Shown piece after piece: positions 17,168 to 24,643 of a stretch of DNA of 64,000 nt (position 1 is the stretch's first letter; the number at the start of each line of letters is the position of its first letter). Made by a program: the position numbers and the translations under genes. This stretch comes from Akkermansia muciniphila (lineage in GTDB: Bacteria > Verrucomicrobiota > Verrucomicrobiia > Verrucomicrobiales > Akkermansiaceae): NCBI RefSeq assembly GCF_030848305.1, contig NZ_CP114598.1, positions 2,356,001 through 2,420,000 on the forward strand. The letters are read 5' to 3'. The notes below the pieces were generated by a model. It was not told where the DNA came from. It did no database searches and was given only the letters and a program-made list of their open reading frames with translations.

Positions 17168-17782
17168 ATGAAAAAATTCAACCTCCATCTCTACCTGGTT
17201 ACGGATGAACCGTCCAAATGCCGCTACAGCCTTCTGGAAACCGTCCGGAAAGCGGCGGACGGGGGAATTACCATCGTGCAGTACCGCTCCACCAACCCGG
17301 ATGCGGGAACCTGTTACCGGGAAGCCCTGCCCATACGGGATTTCCTGGCCTCCCGCGGTATTCCCTTCATTGTCAATAACCGCATTGACCTGGCCCTGGC
17401 GCTGGAAGCAGACGGCGTCCACATCGGCCAGAGGGATCTTCCGGTTCCATCCGTCAGAGCCATGATCGGCCCGGATAAAATCCTGGGGCTGTCCGTCTCC
17501 AATGAGAACCAGCTCCGCGCCGTGGATGCCGCCCTGGTGGACTACCTGGGCATGGGCCCCGTCTTTCCCACCATTTCCAAGCTGAACGCCCCGCCCGTGC
17601 TGGGCGTGGAAGGCTTCTCCGCTCTGGCTTCACAGTCACCGCTGCCCGTTGTCGCCATCGGCGGTCTGGACGCGGAACGGGCCCGGCAGGTGCGCGCCAC
17701 GGGAACAGCCTCCGGAATTGCCGTTGTCTCCGCCATTTGCGGAGCGGAGAACCCGGAAGCCGCCGCACGGGCTCTGGCCTGA
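17168..17782 (+). CDS. thiE: Thiamine-phosphate synthase
   Basis: About 204 residues from ATG 17168. A TIM-barrel ThiE: YLVTDEP at the N-terminus, TIVQYRS (usually VQLR), FIVNNRIDLALALEADGVHIGQRDLP, a GPVFPTISK phosphate loop and VVAIGGL near the end. It joins hydroxymethylpyrimidine-PP and hydroxyethylthiazole-P to thiamine-P. The frame is open much further upstream inside cysK; ATG 17168 gives the family N-terminus. thiM follows after 45 bp. No TPP riboswitch was seen ahead of the gene. Confidence 0.94.
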   Translation: MKKFNLHLYLVTDEPSKCRYSLLETVRKAADGGITIVQYRSTNPDAGTCYREALPIRDFLASRGIPFIVNNRIDLALALEADGVHIGQRDLPVPSVRAMIGPDKILGLSVSNENQLRAVDAALVDYLGMGPVFPTISKLNAPPVLGVEGFSALASQSPLPVVAIGGLDAERARQVRATGTASGIAVVSAICGAENPEAAARALA

Positions 17783-17827
17783 CGGGCGGACCGCGGGAAA
17801 TGCCGGACACCATCATTTTTTAACGCC

Positions 17828-18643
17828 ATGCTTTCATCAACAAACCTTGTTCAAGCCGTTGCCGCCGATCTGGGAAAAATCCGGGAAACGGCCCCGCTGG
17901 TTCTTTCCCTGACCAATTCCGTCGTCCAGCCGCTGACGGCTAATCTTCTGCTGGCCATAGGCGCTGTGCCCGCGATGCTCAACGACGCGGAAGAAGCGGC
18001 GGACATGCTCCGCAACGGAACAGGCGCCCTGCTGGTCAACCTGGGCACCGTGACGCGCGAACAGGGGGCCGCCATGCAAACGGCGGTGCGGGAAGCCAAC
18101 CGGCTGAATATCCCCTGGGTGATGGATCCTGTGGCCGTAGGGGCGCTCTCCCTGCGCACGCGGCTGGCGGGGCAATTAAAGGAACAGTCTCCCCGCATCA
18201 TCCGCGGAAACGCTTCTGAAATCATGGCCCTGGCCGGCTATTCCTCCGTCATGAAAGGGCCGGAAAGCACCAGTTCCAGCGCAGACGCCCTGCATGCGGC
18301 CAGGGAACTGGCCCTGCACACGGGGGCGGCCGTGCTTGTTACGGGGCGTACGGACTATTCCACGGACGGCCGCCAGGTAATCGCCACGGAAAACGGACAC
18401 GCCATGATGTCCCGCGTCACGGGCGTGGGCTGTTCCATGGGGGCATTATCCGCCGCCTGCGCCGCCGTTTCCCCCACTCCCCTGCAGGCGGCCGTTTCCA
18501 CAGCCGTACTCATGGGCATTGCCGGAGAAATGGCCTTTGAACAGAGCCCCGCCCCCGGTTCCTTTGCCGTATCATTGCTGGACAGCCTTTACTCCCTTTC
18601 TCCGGAAGACGTTGTCCGTAGAGCGCGCTTTCTTTCCCTTTAA
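17828..18643 (+). CDS. thiM: Hydroxyethylthiazole kinase
   Basis: A 271-residue ribokinase-like fold protein. Features are the PLVLSLTNSVVQPLTANLLLAIGAVPAM start (TN...ANxLLAxGAxPxM), NLGTVT, the DPVAVGA segment and the GVGCSMGAL anion hole with catalytic Cys. It phosphorylates the thiazole alcohol and, with thiE, provides a thiamine salvage route. It is the last gene of the putative metY-cysK-thiE-thiM unit; no clear terminator follows. Confidence 0.95.
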   Translation: MLSSTNLVQAVAADLGKIRETAPLVLSLTNSVVQPLTANLLLAIGAVPAMLNDAEEAADMLRNGTGALLVNLGTVTREQGAAMQTAVREANRLNIPWVMDPVAVGALSLRTRLAGQLKEQSPRIIRGNASEIMALAGYSSVMKGPESTSSSADALHAARELALHTGAAVLVTGRTDYSTDGRQVIATENGHAMMSRVTGVGCSMGALSAACAAVSPTPLQAAVSTAVLMGIAGEMAFEQSPAPGSFAVSLLDSLYSLSPEDVVRRARFLSL

Positions 18644-18900
18644 CCGTCTCCCTCCCCTCCGGAAGGTTACGCCGCATTCATACGGCCTGATCCTGCCGGC
18701 TCCGGAGGAGGCAGGCGCCTCAGCTGAGGCTATCCGGGAGAAAGAAAGCTCCGGGGCCCGCCCCGCTGGAAAACCTGCGCCATGCTTTCAGGCGTTACGC
18801 CCACGGAGCAGGAAACAGCATCCCGGGGACCTGCCGGATCCCGCCACAGCCGTTTGCCTATCCCGACCGCCGAGCGCTGGGACTGCAAGCGGATTTAGTG
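18644..18900. other. Gene-free stretch between thiM and the Panacea gene
   Basis: About 260 bp, GC-rich, with several small inverted repeats (for example GCCTCAGCTGAGGC near 18717) but no supported gene, riboswitch or T-tailed terminator. Confidence 0.5.
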
Positions 18901-18928
18901 TTGAGAAATACCTGCGGCTCCCTATAAT
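18901..18928 (+). promoter_or_regulatory. Promoter of the Panacea-domain gene
   Basis: TTGAGA (18901-18906), 16 bp, consensus TATAAT (18923-18928), 20 bases ahead of the ATG at 18949. Confidence 0.75.
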
Positions 18929-18948
18929 AAAAAGCAATCCATTTCAGC

Positions 18949-19413
18949 ATGGCAAACTCCACTACCACGCAAAAACTCTGCAACTGGTTCATTCAGCAGT
19001 CGAACGCCAGGGGGCACGTCCTGACGCCCGTCAAACTGAACCATCTGGTCATTCTGGCGGACTGGTGGCATCTGCACCGAACAGGCGGTTTTCTGATCAA
19101 TGAACGGGTGGAAGCATGGCCTTCCGGTCCGGTACTCCCTTCCATTTATCATGAATACAAGGATCAGCCGCCCTACTCTTCCATAGAACATCCCAGCCGC
19201 CGCCAGCCCCCTTTGGAGGAGGAAACGGACATCATTCCCTTTCTGGAACATATCTGGAACTTCTATGGCAAATATACGGCCCAGCAGCTCGGACGCATCA
19301 ACACCGCCCCTTCCTCCCCATGGCGGCAGGCCCAGGGCAGGCACGAACAGGCGCACCGCCAGCAAATCACAGAGGAACATGTGCAGGCGTACTTTCAAAG
19401 CCTGGCCGGATAA
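18949..19413 (+). CDS. Panacea-domain (DUF4065, SocA/GepA-like) protein
   Basis: A 154-residue protein with the Panacea/DUF4065 signature: a helix ending LNHLVILADWWHLHRTGGFLINERVEAWPSGP, then VLPSIYHEYKD, and a C-terminal helix with the pattern FLEHIWNFYGKYTAQQLGRIN. In other bacteria this domain is mainly the antitoxin part of toxin-antitoxin pairs (PanA) or a proteolytic adaptor (SocA). No toxin-like gene flanks it: upstream is gene-free and downstream is tRNA-Gln. It has its own strong promoter. It could be an orphan antitoxin, an anti-phage or anti-plasmid component, or a host regulator; the sequence does not decide. Confidence 0.82.
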   Translation: MANSTTTQKLCNWFIQQSNARGHVLTPVKLNHLVILADWWHLHRTGGFLINERVEAWPSGPVLPSIYHEYKDQPPYSSIEHPSRRQPPLEEETDIIPFLEHIWNFYGKYTAQQLGRINTAPSSPWRQAQGRHEQAHRQQITEEHVQAYFQSLAG

Positions 19414-19488
19414 TTCCGGAAAAAACAGCCTGCCGCTTCCCTGCACAGCCTTTTTCCAATCAAAACATATCTTTGAGTAAAAAAAAAC

Positions 19489-19517
19489 TTGCAAAAAACG
19501 GCCGGTTCCGCTTTAAT
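19489..19517 (+). promoter_or_regulatory. Promoter of tRNA-Gln
   Basis: TTGCAA (19489-19494), 17 bp, TTTAAT (19512-19517), about 30 bp ahead of the tRNA. Confidence 0.65.
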
Positions 19518-19547
19518 GCGCCCGCGCTTTCAAAGCGTCCGTTACAT

Positions 19548-19622
19548 AGCCCTATAGTGTAATCGGTAACACAGCGGATTCTGGTTCCGTATTTTGGGGT
19601 TCGAGTCCTCATAGGGCTACCA
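19548..19622 (+). tRNA. tRNA-Gln (anticodon CTG)
   Basis: A complete cloverleaf: acceptor AGCCCTA/TAGGGCT, D stem GTGT/ACAC, anticodon stem GCGGA/TCCGT with loop TTCTGGT (anticodon CTG), T loop GGTTCGAGTCC and encoded CCA. A terminator follows within 10 bp. Confidence 0.93.
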
Positions 19623-19630
19623 CTTCTAAT

Positions 19631-19666
19631 AAAAGAGCCGTTTCTCCGGAGACGGCTCTTTTATTT
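19631..19666 (+). terminator. Terminator after tRNA-Gln
   Basis: An 11-bp stem AAAAGAGCCGT/ACGGCTCTTTT (19631-19641 with 19652-19662) ending in a T-rich tract. Confidence 0.85.
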
Positions 19667-19789
19667 TCTTTTTATTCCCGCTTCCACCGCCCCTTCCCAC
19701 AAACCGGACAACAAGGAGACGGTAAAAAATCTGGAAGCAAAAGATGATTCTTTGACAGAACCTGTTTCCTCCCCGTTTATATTGGAAAT

Positions 19790-21271
19790 ATGGCACGTCT
19801 TTTATTCCTTCTCGGCGGCATTCTGCTCTCCTTCTCCCCTCCGGCAGAAGCGGCAGCCCAATACAGCATTATCCCTGAGCCGTCCAGAACGGAACTCAAG
19901 CAAGAAACAGCAACAACTTTACAGCTTCTTTCCGACCGGGAAGCTCCGTCCCTGAGAACGGACGCCTACCGGCTCACGGTCACCCCGCAGGGAGCGCACC
20001 TCGCTTCCGGAGGAAAGGAGGGCAGAATTTACGGGCTGGCAACCCTCCGCCAGCTTCGGGACCAGTTGGCGGAGCAGCCGGAGGGCATCCCCTGCGGCAT
20101 TATTACGGACGAGCCGCGCTACCCCTGGCGCGGCCTCATGGTGGACCCCGCGCGGCATTTTATCCCCGTCAAGGACCTGGAAAAATTCGTGAACCTCATG
20201 GCCTACTACAAATTCAACAAGCTGCACCTGCATCTGACGGACAACCAGGGCTGGAGGCTGCCCGTGCCCGGTTACCCCAAATTGAAAAGCGTCGCCTCCA
20301 GGCGGGCGGAAAGCTTCGGAGACGGAATCCCCCACGAGGGGATGTACACCAAACAGGAATTGAAAGGCCTGGTGGAGTACTGCGCCAAGCGGGGGATTGA
20401 AGTCATCCCTGAAATAGACATGCCGGGCCACAACCAGGCGCTCCATGCCGCCTACCCGGAATTTTTCTGCTTCCCCAAACCGGACATAAACGTGCGGACG
20501 ACAGCGGGAAACAGCAGGGAACTGGTCTGCCCCCAAAAGCCGGAAGTCTGGGAATTTTATGCCGCCGTTTTCAAGGAACTCAAAGATATTTTCCCGTCCG
20601 GCACGGTTCATCTGGGCGGGGATGAGGCCCCTACGGAACTCTGGGGAAAATGCCCTCTGTGCCGGGAAGCCCGGACTAAAGCAGGCATGAAAGACGAACA
20701 GGAACAAATGAGAGCCTTTTTTGCGAAAACGACAGCCCTGCTTGCCAAAAACGGACAAAAACCGCAATTCTGGTATGAGGGGAATGCCGGCATTTACCAT
20801 CCGGGGGAAACGGTTTACGCCTGGCGGCAAAACCAGGCATGCCAGTCTATAGAGAAGGCCAGAAAGGCGAAATTGGACCTGATTATGGCATCCAACGAAT
20901 ACTGTTACCTGGATTTTCCCCAGATTCAGGGGCAGCACAACTGGGGATGGATGAAAACCACCACCCTGCAAAAATGTTATGAACTGGATCCCGCTTTTGG
21001 AAAACCGGAGAACGAGGCAGGCCATATCCGGGGCGTTCATGCCCCCATATGGGCGGAACGCCTGCCGGACCTGGACCACTTGCTTTACCGCGCCTATCCG
21101 CGCGCCTGCGCCATTGCGGAAGCCGGCTGGTCCCCGATGAACGCGCGTTCCTGGGAAAACTTCCGGCGCAAGCTGGCCGACCACCGTCAATTCATCCTCA
21201 AACGCTTCAATTATGATATGGAGCGCACCAGGGAGAATGAACCCGCCTTCCCGTGGAAAAACAAAAAGTAA
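19790..21271 (+). CDS. Secreted GH20 beta-N-acetylhexosaminidase, first copy
   Basis: A 493-residue protein with a signal peptide (LLFLLGGILLSFSPPAEA-AAQ). An N-terminal GH20b-type alpha/beta domain (about 25-110) precedes the (beta/alpha)8 catalytic domain. The catalytic Asp-Glu pair of glycoside hydrolase family 20 is D278-E279 in HLGGDEAP; it works by substrate-assisted catalysis through the N-acetyl group. Other family landmarks are YPWRGLMVDPARHF, HLHLTDNQGWRLPV and EVIPEIDMPGHNQA. It releases terminal GlcNAc or GalNAc, suited to mucin O-glycans. It is followed by a second GH20 gene; from memory the pair corresponds to the adjacent GH20 genes of A. muciniphila. Confidence 0.95.
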   Translation: MARLLFLLGGILLSFSPPAEAAAQYSIIPEPSRTELKQETATTLQLLSDREAPSLRTDAYRLTVTPQGAHLASGGKEGRIYGLATLRQLRDQLAEQPEGIPCGIITDEPRYPWRGLMVDPARHFIPVKDLEKFVNLMAYYKFNKLHLHLTDNQGWRLPVPGYPKLKSVASRRAESFGDGIPHEGMYTKQELKGLVEYCAKRGIEVIPEIDMPGHNQALHAAYPEFFCFPKPDINVRTTAGNSRELVCPQKPEVWEFYAAVFKELKDIFPSGTVHLGGDEAPTELWGKCPLCREARTKAGMKDEQEQMRAFFAKTTALLAKNGQKPQFWYEGNAGIYHPGETVYAWRQNQACQSIEKARKAKLDLIMASNEYCYLDFPQIQGQHNWGWMKTTTLQKCYELDPAFGKPENEAGHIRGVHAPIWAERLPDLDHLLYRAYPRACAIAEAGWSPMNARSWENFRRKLADHRQFILKRFNYDMERTRENEPAFPWKNKK

Positions 21272-21339
21272 TTCCCGCCGTTTTTCCTTATCACGCCTCC
21301 TTCACCATGATAGAGTCTTTTCCGAAACAACTTACCGTG

Positions 21340-22821
21340 ATGTTCAAACTGCCCTCCATCCTGGCCTGCGCCATTTTTTCCGCACACACGGCATGTGCCG
21401 CCGCAGCGGAAAAATACAGCGTTATCCCGGAGCCGGAAAAAACGGAGCTGCAGCAAAACAGTACCAGAACCCTGAAACTTCTTTCCGACCGGGAATCCCC
21501 GTCCCTGGGAAAGGCCGCCTACCGGCTCTCGGTCACTCCTCAGGGGGCGCACATCGCTTCCGGAGGAAGGGAGGGCAGAATTTACGGGCTGGCAACCCTC
21601 CGCCAGCTCCGGGACCAGTTGGCGGAGCAGCCGGAGGGCATCCCCTGCGGCGTCATTACGGACGAGCCGCGCTACCCCTGGCGCGGCCTCATGGTGGACC
21701 CCGCGCGGCATTTCATCCCCGTCAAGGACCTGGAAAAATTCGTGGACCTTATGGCCTACTACAAATTCAACAAGCTCCAGATCCACTTGACGGACGACCA
21801 GGGGTGGCGTCTTCCGGTGCCCGGCTACCCCAAACTCAAAAGCATCTCTTCCAAACGGAAAGAAAGCATGCGCAACGGAACTCCTCATGAGGGGATGTAC
21901 ACCAAACAGGAACTGAAGGATCTGGTGGAGTACTGCGCGGCGCGCGGCATTGAGGTCATCCCTGAAATAGACGTGCCGGGCCACAATCAGGCCCTGGCGG
22001 CAGCCTATCCTGAATTCTTCTGCTTCCCGAACCCGGATACGAAAGTAAAGACCGATGAAGGCGTCACTCTCCACCTCATCTGCCCGCACAAGCCGGAAGT
22101 ATGGGAATTTTATGCCGCTGTTTTCAAGGAACTCAAAGACATCTTCCCGTCCGGCATCGTCCATCTGGGCGGGGATGAAGCCCCCCTGGAAAAAACCTGG
22201 GCCCAATGCCCCCTCAGCATCCGGTACCGGGAGCAAAAAGGCATGAAGGACGTCCATGAGGAATTGAAGGAATTCATCAAAAAAATGTCCTCCATGCTGG
22301 CTGTTCACGGCAAGCGCATCCAGCTATGGTATGAAAAACCGTGGGCCAAAGCCAACATTTACAGCAAAGGAGACGCCGTCTTCACCTGGCGCATGGGCCA
22401 GACTCCGTCCACCATCACAGAAACAAAAAAACAGGGACTCTCCCTGATCATTGCTGCCGGAGAACACTGCTACCTGGACTATCCGCAAATTCCAGGGCAA
22501 AACAACCGGGGATGGATGCCCACCACCACGCTGGAACAAAGCTATAAGCTGGATCCCGCTTTTGGAAAACCGGAAAAGGAAGCGAACCACATCATCGGCG
22601 TTCAGGGCACCGTGTGGGGAGAGCATCTCCCTGCCCTGGATCATATTCTCTACCGCACCTATCCGCGCGCCTGCGCCATTGCGGAAGCCGGCTGGTCCCC
22701 GATGAACGCGCGTTCCTGGGAGAACTTCCGGCGCAAGCTGGCCGACCACCGTCAATTCATCCTCAAACGCTTCAATTATGATATGGAGCGCACTAAAGAA
22801 AACGAACCGCCTTTCAAATAA
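21340..22821 (+). CDS. Secreted GH20 beta-N-acetylhexosaminidase, second copy
   Basis: About 493 residues from ATG 21340 (ATG 21307 is an alternative; the frame opens at 21253, inside the end of the first copy). A signal peptide (LPSILACAIFSAHTACA) is followed by the same two-domain plan as its neighbour. The catalytic pair is D279-E280 in HLGGDEAP. Long blocks are nearly identical in DNA to the first copy, while the middle region around residues 210-420 has diverged, which may alter substrate or linkage preference. Tandem duplication of a mucin-degrading enzyme is the simplest reading. It is transcribed with the first copy. Confidence 0.94.
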   Translation: MFKLPSILACAIFSAHTACAAAAEKYSVIPEPEKTELQQNSTRTLKLLSDRESPSLGKAAYRLSVTPQGAHIASGGREGRIYGLATLRQLRDQLAEQPEGIPCGVITDEPRYPWRGLMVDPARHFIPVKDLEKFVDLMAYYKFNKLQIHLTDDQGWRLPVPGYPKLKSISSKRKESMRNGTPHEGMYTKQELKDLVEYCAARGIEVIPEIDVPGHNQALAAAYPEFFCFPNPDTKVKTDEGVTLHLICPHKPEVWEFYAAVFKELKDIFPSGIVHLGGDEAPLEKTWAQCPLSIRYREQKGMKDVHEELKEFIKKMSSMLAVHGKRIQLWYEKPWAKANIYSKGDAVFTWRMGQTPSTITETKKQGLSLIIAAGEHCYLDYPQIPGQNNRGWMPTTTLEQSYKLDPAFGKPEKEANHIIGVQGTVWGEHLPALDHILYRTYPRACAIAEAGWSPMNARSWENFRRKLADHRQFILKRFNYDMERTKENEPPFK

Positions 22822-22837
22822 TCCGCATTCTTTTTCC

Positions 22838-23857
22838 ATGAGCAACATGAAATTTGCACGTCCGCACCGCCCCTCCGTAGAAGAACTGGCCCAGGGAGTA
22901 CTGGCCGGAAACCGCGCCCTGCTGGGAAGGGCCATTACACTGATAGAAAGCAATGCCGTCCGGGATCAGGAATCTTCCCGCGCCCTCATCTCCAGGCTCC
23001 TGCCCCATTCGGGCAACGCCGTCCGCATCGGCATCACGGGCGTTCCTGGCGCCGGAAAATCCTCCTTCATTGAAGCCTTCGGCACCTACCTTTGCAAAAA
23101 AGGCTTCAAGGTGGCCGTGCTGGCTATTGACCCGTCTTCTTCAGTCTCCCGCGGTTCCATTATGGGAGACAAAACACGCATGGAGGAACTCTCCGGAGAG
23201 GAAAACGCCTTCATCCGCCCTTCCCCCTCCGGCGGCTCTTTGGGCGGCGTAGCCCGGAAAACGCGTGAAACCATGATTGCATGCGAAGCCGCGGGCTTTG
23301 ACATTATTCTCATTGAAACCGTGGGGGTCGGCCAGTCGGAAACTACGGTGCGCTCCATGGTGGACATATTCATGCTCCTGCTCATCACCGGAGCCGGAGA
23401 CGATCTCCAGGGAATCAAGCGGGGCATTATGGAACTCGCGGATATCCTGGTAGTTACCAAGGATGACGGCGACAACCGCCAACGCGCCGCAGCCCACTGC
23501 CAGGAACTGAAAATGGTGCTTCACTACCTGCAAAGCCCCACTCCCGGCTGGACGCCCTCCGTCCTCACCTGTTCCTCCCTGGAGGGACGCGGTCTGGACA
23601 CCATTGAAGAAACGCTCTTCCGCTTCCGGGACAGCATGAAGGAATCCGGATTCTGGTACAACCGCCGCCGGAGCCAGTCCCTCTCATGGGTGCAGGCCCT
23701 GGTGCATGAAGCCCTGCTCACCGCCTTTGAACAGCACCCCGCCGTAGCGTCCCGCATGCCTATTCTGGAAAACATGGTGGCGGGGGACAAGATGGACCCC
23801 GTTTCCGCCGCACACGACCTGCTGAGCCACTTCACTTATCCAGCGCCCGGACATTAA
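22838..23857 (+). CDS. meaB: MeaB/ArgK-type G3E GTPase, methylmalonyl-CoA mutase chaperone
   Basis: About 339 residues from ATG 22838. The P-loop GVPGAGKS is at 68-75; DPSSSVSRGSIMGDKTRM and FIRPSPSGGSLGGVARKTRE form the switch regions, and DIILIETVGVGQSE is the Walker B region, all standard for MeaB (formerly 'LAO/AO transport ATPase'). MeaB loads and protects the B12-dependent methylmalonyl-CoA mutase used in succinate-to-propionate fermentation. No mutase gene is in the window, but a matching carboxyltransferase gene is at 39086. The 3' end overlaps the convergent Nudix gene by 26 bp. Confidence 0.94.
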   Translation: MSNMKFARPHRPSVEELAQGVLAGNRALLGRAITLIESNAVRDQESSRALISRLLPHSGNAVRIGITGVPGAGKSSFIEAFGTYLCKKGFKVAVLAIDPSSSVSRGSIMGDKTRMEELSGEENAFIRPSPSGGSLGGVARKTRETMIACEAAGFDIILIETVGVGQSETTVRSMVDIFMLLLITGAGDDLQGIKRGIMELADILVVTKDDGDNRQRAAAHCQELKMVLHYLQSPTPGWTPSVLTCSSLEGRGLDTIEETLFRFRDSMKESGFWYNRRRSQSLSWVQALVHEALLTAFEQHPAVASRMPILENMVAGDKMDPVSAAHDLLSHFTYPAPGH

Positions 23858-24308
23858 AGAAATCTTCAAGCACCCTGGCGTAAACTTCCTTTTTAAACTC
23901 CGGCAGCCACTCCAGCTTAAATTCGGCCGGGGTTATCCATTGATAGGCGCAAAACTCCCGATTGTCCAGGTCGGGGGCCGGAGCGTCCGCATGCAGCCGG
24001 CACAGGAAATATTCCTGCTCCTGCCCCACAAAAGGCTGCCGCCGCTTTTCACGGACATACTCCAGCACCTCCGGCGGATAATCGTAACGATACCCTTTCC
24101 GGGATTCCACAATATCATACTGGGTCGGTAAAAACCCCACTTCCTCTCTAATCTCGCGCCGCACGGCATCCAAAGCCGTTTCCCCCGGGTCAATCCCGCC
24201 CTGGGGAAACTGCCAGGCCCCTTTCTGCCCGGAACGCTCGCAAATCAATAATTTCCCGTCCTGCCGGACCATCATCCCCGCAACATTCGGACGATACAAT
24301 CTTTCCAT
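23832..24308 (-). CDS. RppH-like Nudix hydrolase (RNA pyrophosphohydrolase)
   Basis: About 158 residues from ATG 24308; an in-frame ATG at 24380 would add 24 residues. The N-terminus MERLYRPNVAGMMV closely follows RppH (YRPNVGI). The Nudix box reads GGIDPGETALDAVRREIREEVGF, with all metal-binding glutamates, and WQFPQGGID precedes it. RppH trims the 5' triphosphate of mRNA and starts decay; dinucleoside polyphosphate hydrolase is the other option. The gene is convergent with meaB and their 3' ends overlap. Confidence 0.85.
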   Translation of the reverse strand: MERLYRPNVAGMMVRQDGKLLICERSGQKGAWQFPQGGIDPGETALDAVRREIREEVGFLPTQYDIVESRKGYRYDYPPEVLEYVREKRRQPFVGQEQEYFLCRLHADAPAPDLDNREFCAYQWITPAEFKLEWLPEFKKEVYARVLEDFFNVRALDK

Positions 24309-24643
24309 GCCTTGTTCATTAACATAACCTTTTCCGCATTTCCAGCCATGTTCTTCCATAAGCCTGTTGAAAACGGGCAAAAAATCCTTTTACAGATTTT
24401 TTCCCCCTCCTTCCAGGCGGCCCGGACATCATCCACCTTCCATCAGAAAAATAAAGACGGAAAATGTTCCGTTTGCAGCGGGAATGCCGTCCAATCAGCT
24501 AAAAATTTTAGTAATCAGATATTAACATCCTCCCTTTTTTCGAACATTGTTCTTTATTGGCAAGTCTATTGTTTTCACATAGTAAACTCCGGGAAGCAGG
24601 CCTCCCTTTTATTTTTCGCGCATTCCATTAATAAAGCTCCGAT
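24309..24643. other. AT-rich intergenic region ahead of the alkylsulfatase-like gene
   Basis: It contains the palindrome CTAAAAATTTTAG (about 24498-24510), a small CGGAA/TTCCG hairpin, and a possible promoter TTGGCA-17-TAGTAA (24557-24585). No gene is supported. Confidence 0.5.

Noticed and set aside
17783-18948. TPP riboswitch near the thiamine genes
   Set aside because: No paired CUGAGA-type core or expected helices were seen ahead of thiE or thiM; CTCAGCTGAGG near 18720 is only a short palindrome downstream of thiM.
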